A stretch of 18,704 bases of DNA from assembly GCA_023393235.1 (NCBI GenBank), contig JAEWMH010000236.1, forward strand, positions 1 to 18,704, in the 5' to 3' direction. The notes beneath the pieces were generated by a model. The model was given only the letters and a program-made list of their open reading frames with translations, ran no database searches and was not told the origin of the DNA. Of the stretch, positions 13,710 through 18,704 are shown in pieces. Every line of letters starts with the position of its first letter. Position 1 is the stretch's first letter. Origin of the DNA: Bacillota bacterium. Lineage in GTDB: Bacteria > Bacillota > Bacilli > Paenibacillales > NBRC-103111. The position numbers were made by a program, and so were the translations under genes.

Positions 13710-15251
13710 TTATTTCTTGGTTGTGTACCATTCATTAATTTCCTTATAGCTGGCTTCCCCGCCGGATTGCTTGTATTTATTCGTGAAGGATTCCACGTTA
13801 GCCAAGGGTTCTTCACCGACGATGACCTTGATTGCGAAGTCATTCATCATCTGGTTCAGCTGAGAATTTTCCTTGGAGTAGGTAGGCATAACAGGCGCAA
13901 CCCCCAAAGGATCGGGAATTCTCATTTCCTTCGGCATGACCTTGTTCAGGTAAGCCCAGCCCTCATACAAACGGGCGTCCTTTTGTACCCGTGCTTGCCA
14001 GTAAGTGGGGAAATTCTTCTCGTCGATGCCGGTCAAATAGTTGCTGGACTGATTCCGCTCGTCTGTGAAGGCAGGCTGAATGGGAATGTACATGCCATCC
14101 TTGACCGAATAGTGCTTGCCTTCTACACCAAGTGCAATTTCCTTAAAGGCTTCTTTTTCCAGCTTGGCGTTCATCCACTTGATGGCATCCTCCGGATGTT
14201 TGGAGGCCTTGGGGATGAAGGTGAGTCTGTCGAAACCGGATCTGCTGCCGAGCCCAGCCTTGCCGTCTTTACCCTTGAGAATGGGCAAATAAGCGAATTT
14301 GGCATCGGGGAAATTCTTGTTCAGTGCGTCGCCGATGGAGGGAATGTCCGCCCAGTTCAGCGAAATCACCCCTGCCCTGCCGCTGGTGAACTTCTCCTTC
14401 ATGGTGGCATCCTTGTTAACGGCAAATTCCTTGTCCAGCAGCCCTTGCTTGTAGAGGTCGGCTACATAGCCCAGATAGTCCTTGAAGCCCGGATGCAGCG
14501 GCCGTGGCACAAGCTTGCCGTCCAAAGCATTCCAGTTGTTCGGCATACCGAAGGCGCCGATCAGATTCTCGATAATGGGCGCGCTACCATTAATGGTCAT
14601 GGGGGCGTTCTTATCGCCGTTGCCGCCCGGATCCTTTTCCTTAAAAGCCTTCAGCATGGCGGTGAATTCATCCACTGTTGTCGGCATTTGCATACCAAGC
14701 TTGTCAAGCCAATCCTTGCGGACCATGAGGCTGGTGCTTGAGAATTCCTGTGCTCTGTTGGGAATAGCATAGATTTTGCCGTCAACCTTTACTGCATTAA
14801 AGCTTTCTTCAGAAACAGCCGCTTTAATATTGGGACCGTACTTGTCAATCAACGGGCCCAAGTCCACCAAAGCTCCTTTTCTCGCATAATCGGTATATAA
14901 GGGTCTGCTATCCGAATACGTAATGGAATCATACGGCTCCGCCGAGGAGAGCAGCAGATTCAGCTTGTCATCGGCCTTATCTGCAGGGAGCATGTCGTAC
15001 TTCACTTTATATCCGGTTTTCTCTTCAATGACTTTCGCGACAGGATAAGTATTATAATCATCCTTCATCCAAATTGACAACGCTCTCAAATCAGGTTTGG
15101 GACCGTTGTTTGGAGCAACCGTTCCATTTGCGGAAGTTGTCGCTCCGGGAGACGCGCTAGTATTCTTCCCGTCAGAAGAACTGCCGCAACCGGCCGCACT
15201 GATGGCAAGACCTGCAGAAACGGACAATAGGAGCCATTTGCTTTTTTTCAT
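13710..15251 (-). CDS. Extracellular solute-binding lipoprotein, LplA-like (family 1)
   Basis: The ligand-binding component of a carbohydrate ABC importer, anchored outside the cell membrane. The 513-residue product starts MKKSKWLLLSV and has a lipoprotein signal with cleavage before C22 (ISAAG-C), followed by a Ser/Gly/Thr-rich linker. The body fits family 1 binding proteins of Paenibacillus Lpl/YtcQ type (LSIWMKDDYNTYPVAKVIEEKTG, YAIPNRAQEFSSTSLMVRKDWLDKLGM, ALGVEGKHY). The long frame begins at 15353, but GGAGGGG just before the ATG at 15251 and the signal peptide settle the start. It is the last gene after the two permeases, separated from them by 122 bp with a hairpin. The ligand is likely an oligosaccharide but is not determined. 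Confidence 0.93.
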   Translation of the reverse strand: MKKSKWLLLSVSAGLAISAAGCGSSSDGKNTSASPGATTSANGTVAPNNGPKPDLRALSIWMKDDYNTYPVAKVIEEKTGYKVKYDMLPADKADDKLNLLLSSAEPYDSITYSDSRPLYTDYARKGALVDLGPLIDKYGPNIKAAVSEESFNAVKVDGKIYAIPNRAQEFSSTSLMVRKDWLDKLGMQMPTTVDEFTAMLKAFKEKDPGGNGDKNAPMTINGSAPIIENLIGAFGMPNNWNALDGKLVPRPLHPGFKDYLGYVADLYKQGLLDKEFAVNKDATMKEKFTSGRAGVISLNWADIPSIGDALNKNFPDAKFAYLPILKGKDGKAGLGSRSGFDRLTFIPKASKHPEDAIKWMNAKLEKEAFKEIALGVEGKHYSVKDGMYIPIQPAFTDERNQSSNYLTGIDEKNFPTYWQARVQKDARLYEGWAYLNKVMPKEMRIPDPLGVAPVMPTYSKENSQLNQMMNDFAIKVIVGEEPLANVESFTNKYKQSGGEASYKEINEWYTTKK

Positions 15252-15296
15252 GTATACCCCTCCATATTTGTTAATGAATCCTGCTTGTATAGGTAA

Positions 15297-15325
15297 GCCT
15301 CTGCCGAGTAAGTTCCGCCAGAGGC
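15297..15325 (-). other. Hairpin between permease and binding-protein genes
   Basis: A perfect 7-bp inverted repeat (GCCTCTG/CAGAGGC) lies in the 122-bp gap and has no T tract in either direction. In importer operons such hairpins often protect the transcript of the highly expressed binding protein. That role is inferred. Confidence 0.45.
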
Positions 15326-15373
15326 GCAGCCTACGTGCCATTCCTCTTCTCATTCCAAGCTTTCCATTCCAGA

Positions 15374-16249
15374 CTAACCTTTGACGGAACCGATCAGTAC
15401 CCCTTTAATAAAATACTTCTGCAGGAAGGGATACACACACAGAATCGGAACGGTGGAAGCCACAACTGTAGCTGCACGGATGCCCTCAGGTGACATGTTC
15501 ATCAGGTCATCGACGCTTTTGTTGGCAGCGTTGGAGGTGTCGGCATCCATGACCACATCCCGGAGATACAGCTGCAAGGTTTTGAGGGAGGTGTCATTGA
15601 TATAGAGCATGGGATTGAAAAAGTCATTCCAGAATCCCACCGCATAAAACAGCGAAATCGTGGCAATTACCGGCATGGACAGGGGCAGAATAATCCGGAA
15701 CAGAATAGTGTAGGTTTTGGCCCCGTCGATCCGTGCCGACTCCTCCAAGGCCTCCGGAAGATTTTCGTAATAGCTTTTAATAATCAGCATATTGAACACA
15801 CTGATCATACCGGGCAAAATCAAGGCCCACAGGTTGTTGATCAGATTGAGATTGCGCATCAGCAGATAATTGGGAATCATCCCTCCGCTAAACAGCATGG
15901 TGAATACGAACAGCACCATAACGAAGGAAATGCCGGGCAAGTGTCGCTTGGATAACGGATAAGCTGTAACGGCCGTCAGCAGAATGGACAACACGGTCCC
16001 TACAACCGTAACTCCGACAGAGACCGTAAATGCCCGAATGAAGATATCCGAGGATATGACCTGCCTGATGGTATCCAACTGGAAGCCAACAGGAAAAATC
16101 CCCACCTTGCCTGAAATGATCGCCCATTCCTCACTGACGGATTTAGAGAATACATTGGCTAATGGCAGAAGCATGGCCATACCCATGATGATCAGGAACA
16201 GATAAACAAAGCTGTCCAGAAACCAATCTCCGGCTGTTCTATTTTTCAT
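15374..16249 (-). CDS. ABC importer permease, LplC/YtcP-like
   Basis: One of the two membrane subunits of a carbohydrate importer of the CUT1 type. The 291-residue protein has six hydrophobic segments. The cytoplasmic EAA loop that contacts the ATPase is clear (EALEESARIDGAKTYTILFRIILPLSMP, around residues 165-195). The N-terminus (KNRTAGDWFLDSFVYLFLIIM) and the ending (FLQKYFIKGVLIGSVKG) are typical of LplC/YtcP. GGAGGG stands 8 nt before the ATG. It starts 17 bp after the stop of the first permease gene, so the two are co-transcribed. The ATPase is not encoded here and is probably a shared MsmX-type protein. Confidence 0.94.
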   Translation of the reverse strand: MKNRTAGDWFLDSFVYLFLIIMGMAMLLPLANVFSKSVSEEWAIISGKVGIFPVGFQLDTIRQVISSDIFIRAFTVSVGVTVVGTVLSILLTAVTAYPLSKRHLPGISFVMVLFVFTMLFSGGMIPNYLLMRNLNLINNLWALILPGMISVFNMLIIKSYYENLPEALEESARIDGAKTYTILFRIILPLSMPVIATISLFYAVGFWNDFFNPMLYINDTSLKTLQLYLRDVVMDADTSNAANKSVDDLMNMSPEGIRAATVVASTVPILCVYPFLQKYFIKGVLIGSVKG

Positions 16250-16266
16250 TGTGCCATCCCTCCTTA

Positions 16267-17232
16267 CTACCAGATTCCCCGGTTTAGCAGTTTTTTGCTG
16301 ATATAGTTGCCGGAAATAACAAGGATAAAACCCACTACCGAATTAAACAAGCCCACCGCCGTACTGAAGCTGTAATCCATTTTCCCCAGACCGATACGGT
16401 AAACAAAGGTACCGATGACATCCCCTGTTTGGTAAACAACGGGATTGTACATAGTCAATATCTGCTCGGTCCCCGCTTCCAGCACATTACCCAGGCGGAG
16501 AATAAACATCAATACGATAGTAGGAAGAATACCCGGCAGGGAAATATACAGCATCTTCCGGATCCGGCCCGCACCGTCGATGGAGGCGGCCTCATACTGC
16601 TCCTGGTCAATACCGGAGATGGCGGCAATAAACACAATGGCATTCCAGCCTACTTCCTTCCAGCCCGCTGTGAATACCACCACACTCCGGAAGTATGAAT
16701 TGTTCATGAAGAAGCTGATGGGCTCCCCGCCAAACCACTGGATCACATTGTTGACCAATCCGCCCGAGGGAGACAGGATGGTGATGAATAATCCCGAGAT
16801 AATGACCCATGACAGGAAGTGGGGCAAATAAATAATTGTCTGAATCGTCCGCTTGAAGACCATCACCCGAACCTCATTCAATATCAGTGCAATAAGAATG
16901 GGTATCGGGAACAGCAGAACGATCTTGTATACGCTGATTAGAAGGGTGTTGGTAAACACCTGGGCAAATTCCTCAGAATGAATCAGCTTCTGGAACTGCT
17001 CAAAGCCCACCCACTCGCTTCCACTGATTCCTTCGAAGATATTAAAATCCTGAAAAGCGATAACGACTCCGTACATGGGCGTGTACTTGAAGATCAATAA
17101 AAAGATAAGCCCCGGAATCAATAATAGGTAATAATCCAAATTCCGCATGGCCAGCTTCCATTTGCTTGAGTTCGCACGTTTGGTTGCTGCAGCATGCGTC
17201 TTTTTATTCAAATCTGTTGCACTTACGCTCAT
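16267..17232 (-). CDS. ABC importer permease, LplB-like
   Basis: The partner membrane subunit of the same importer, 321 residues with six predicted membrane segments. After a polar N-terminus (to about residue 30) come YYLLLIPGLIFLLIFKYTPMYGVVIAFQDF and WVGFEQF, both strong LplB signatures. The EAA loop is EQYEAASIDGAGRIRKMLYISLPGILP, and the protein ends SGNYISKKLLNRGIW. An ATG at 17247 precedes it in frame, but GGAGGTG lies 6 nt before the ATG at 17232, so the latter is chosen. It is the first gene of the transport operon, with its own candidate promoter after the kinase gene. Confidence 0.94.
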   Translation of the reverse strand: MSVSATDLNKKTHAAATKRANSSKWKLAMRNLDYYLLLIPGLIFLLIFKYTPMYGVVIAFQDFNIFEGISGSEWVGFEQFQKLIHSEEFAQVFTNTLLISVYKIVLLFPIPILIALILNEVRVMVFKRTIQTIIYLPHFLSWVIISGLFITILSPSGGLVNNVIQWFGGEPISFFMNNSYFRSVVVFTAGWKEVGWNAIVFIAAISGIDQEQYEAASIDGAGRIRKMLYISLPGILPTIVLMFILRLGNVLEAGTEQILTMYNPVVYQTGDVIGTFVYRIGLGKMDYSFSTAVGLFNSVVGFILVISGNYISKKLLNRGIW

Positions 17233-17271
17233 TCCGGTCACCTCCATGTCCTCTGTTTATCTGATGTCATT

Positions 17272-17301
17272 ATTATACACAGCACATGAGAACGCTTTAC
17301 A
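17272..17301 (-). promoter_or_regulatory. Promoter of the ABC operon with an overlapping cre-like site
   Basis: On the - strand a perfect TATAAT (17272-17277) has a weak -35 TGTAAA (17296-17301) with an 18-nt spacer. TGAGAACGCTTTACA (17287-17301, + strand) resembles the CcpA cre consensus TGWNANCGNTNWCA but has one extra base before the final CA. It would cover the -35 and so repress when preferred sugars are present. Confidence 0.45.
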
Positions 17302-17331
17302 GGAGGTAATCCTACTATTTCTGGTCTCTCG

Positions 17332-18704
17332 TTATTGTTCTTGCGGACCGATGGCTTTGACCCGCACATAAATGGTTGTCCCTTGACCAGGTATGGTTTC
17401 AATGGACAAGCCATACTGTTCGCCCGCGAATATGCGGATTCTTTCGTTCACATTATACAAGCCGTAGGAGCTCCCAGAGCCATCAGCTCGCATGTCCGGA
17501 CGGGGGAGCAGCAGCAGCTTTCTGGCGGTGTCCTCCTCCATCCCGATTCCGTCATCGCTTACGGAAAGCAGCAGGGTGTCCTGTTCCAGCCTGGCAGCAA
17601 TGCGGATGATACCCCTTTTATCCTTGGCTTTCCGGATCCCGTGAAGCAGCGCATTTTCCACCAAGGGCTGCAGAGTAAGCTTCGGAATCAAATACTTATC
17701 CAGACCAGGCTCCGCTTCAATGTGGAAGGCGAAGGTAGAGGGAAAACGGTTTTGCTGGATTTCCAGGTATACCTGGGCAAGGCTTAATTCATCCGCAACG
17801 CTGACATTGTCTTTGCCCTTATTCAGGCTAAGCCGGAAATACTGGGCCAGAGCCTCGATCATTTGACTGGTATCCTCAGCATGATGGGCAATAGCCGACC
17901 AATTAATCATGTCCAGGGTGTTATACAAAAAATGGGGATTGATTTGGGCCTGCAGCGCCTTCAACTGGGCCTCCCGCTCCAATACCTTGGCCTGGTAGGT
18001 TTCCTCCATCAGATTATTGACCTTGCGGATCAGCTGGTCCACACTCCGTTCCAGAAGACGGAAATCCCCCTCCGGCGCATGGCGGTACTCCTCCAGCCAG
18101 CCGACACCCTCCTTGCGCATCATTTTCAGCACCACCTGAATCCGTTTGGTTAAGCCTTGTATGGTAAAGGTTAATAACACAAAAACCAGAACCAGAAACA
18201 GAACGGTGATGGCAATGACCGTGGCGATGCTGGTGAACTGGTTTTGGGCCACGGCCCGGTGGGCGATTTCCGATTGGGATACCTCAGCCAGCAGCTTCCA
18301 GCCCGTGGATTTAATTGAAGCGAACATCACATACACATTCTCTCTGCCTTCCGTACGCTTGATGATCCCCTCATCGGCCTGAAGCACTGTCCTTTGGACA
18401 TCCTCCGGCAGCTGCCCGGCTGCTTGCCCCGCTCCTGCAGGATCAGCAGAATCATTCCATGTATAAATTATTTTTCCGTTTTTATCTACGATATAAGGTG
18501 CATATACTGTTGAAAAGTTGACACCCGACAGCACCTCCTTGAGGACCTTGTCCGGGATATCCAGCATTAACACACCCAGGATCTCTGCATATTGCAGCGG
18601 ATTGCGCAGCACCCGTCCGACAGAGAAAACATCCCTGGCTTCCATGTCCAGGTAATTCTCCCGGTATCCAGCCGGCCAGCGCATTCGGCCGCCGGCGGGC
18701 TTAT
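17332..18704 (-). CDS. YesM-type sensor histidine kinase, 5' end missing
   Basis: A membrane sensor kinase of the kind that, with a YesN-type AraC response regulator, controls carbohydrate uptake genes. The frame stays open to the right edge (KPAGGR precedes the first visible Met), so at least the first membrane helix and part of the sensor are missing. Counting from that Met: an extracellular Cache-like part (to about 145), a membrane helix at 151-173, a HAMP-like linker and helix, the phosphoacceptor region ALQAQINPHFLYNTLDMINW (H251), the N box LQPLVENALLHGI (339-350), SDDGIGM (G1), and YGLYNVNERIRIF (G2). It is followed by the importer genes after 99 bp. No response regulator lies downstream. 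Confidence 0.94.
   Translation of the reverse strand, partial: KPAGGRMRWPAGYRENYLDMEARDVFSVGRVLRNPLQYAEILGVLMLDIPDKVLKEVLSGVNFSTVYAPYIVDKNGKIIYTWNDSADPAGAGQAAGQLPEDVQRTVLQADEGIIKRTEGRENVYVMFASIKSTGWKLLAEVSQSEIAHRAVAQNQFTSIATVIAITVLFLVLVFVLLTFTIQGLTKRIQVVLKMMRKEGVGWLEEYRHAPEGDFRLLERSVDQLIRKVNNLMEETYQAKVLEREAQLKALQAQINPHFLYNTLDMINWSAIAHHAEDTSQMIEALAQYFRLSLNKGKDNVSVADELSLAQVYLEIQQNRFPSTFAFHIEAEPGLDKYLIPKLTLQPLVENALLHGIRKAKDKRGIIRIAARLEQDTLLLSVSDDGIGMEEDTARKLLLLPRPDMRADGSGSSYGLYNVNERIRIFAGEQYGLSIETIPGQGTTIYVRVKAIGPQEQ

Noticed and set aside
13617..14741. 374-codon open frame on the + strand
   Set aside because: It runs antisense through the solute-binding protein gene and starts inside a terminator.
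17306..17320. Terminator after the kinase gene
   Set aside because: Only a very short inverted repeat (AGGA/TCCT) without a T tract is present, so read-through into the importer genes remains possible.

Overview
The window looks like chromosomal backbone from a Gram-positive, low-G+C-phylum bacterium with moderately high G+C, most likely Paenibacillaceae (Paenibacillus or a close relative). The evidence is strong AGGAGG-type ribosome binding sites, intrinsic terminators with T tracts, TATAAT -10 boxes, a lipoprotein signal, and a YesM-type sensor kinase beside LplB/LplC-type sugar permeases. I see no rRNA, tRNA, CRISPR array, insertion sequence or prophage. Taxonomy is inferred from gene content and style, not from a marker search.

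Left third (1-5700). The 3' end of a bifunctional NAD(P)H-hydrate repair gene converges on a YitT-type membrane protein gene. Next comes a leftward group of three genes: a membrane-anchored metallophosphoesterase, thyX (flavin-dependent thymidylate synthase) and folA (dihydrofolate reductase). thyX and folA overlap by ATGA, and a clean terminator follows folA. Divergent from this group is a 43-residue hydrophilic protein gene with an excellent ribosome binding site, a leader that can fold into two competing hairpins, and its own terminator. A Uma2/DUF820 nuclease-fold gene follows.

Middle (5700-13650). A molybdopterin oxidoreductase (leftward) and a radical SAM/SPASM protein (rightward) are divergently transcribed from nearly back-to-back promoters. 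Next are a small coiled-coil protein with heptad repeats, a large CPA1-type Na+/H+ antiporter, a Gfo/Idh/MocA oxidoreductase, and a two-helix membrane protein of unknown function.

Right third (13650-18704). A leftward carbohydrate-uptake locus reads, in transcription order: YesM-type histidine kinase (5' end outside the window), LplB-type permease, LplC-type permease, solute-binding lipoprotein. The ABC genes appear to have their own promoter just after the kinase, overlapped by a degenerate CcpA-type cre site. No ATPase is encoded here, as is usual for this family. The response regulator that should partner the kinase is not seen and may lie upstream, beyond the right edge.

Several open reading frames were given later starts than the longest possible ones, because a clear Shine-Dalgarno site marks an internal ATG (yitT, folA, radical SAM, coiled-coil, Gfo/Idh, solute-binding protein, LplB-type permease). 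I found no defence system or other clearly new multi-gene system. The points most worth checking are the thyX-folA overlap, the eight-residue spacer in the ThyX motif, the 43-residue gene with its two-state leader, the back-to-back promoters of the Mo enzyme and radical SAM genes, and two promoters framed by TGGTA/TACCA inverted repeats.
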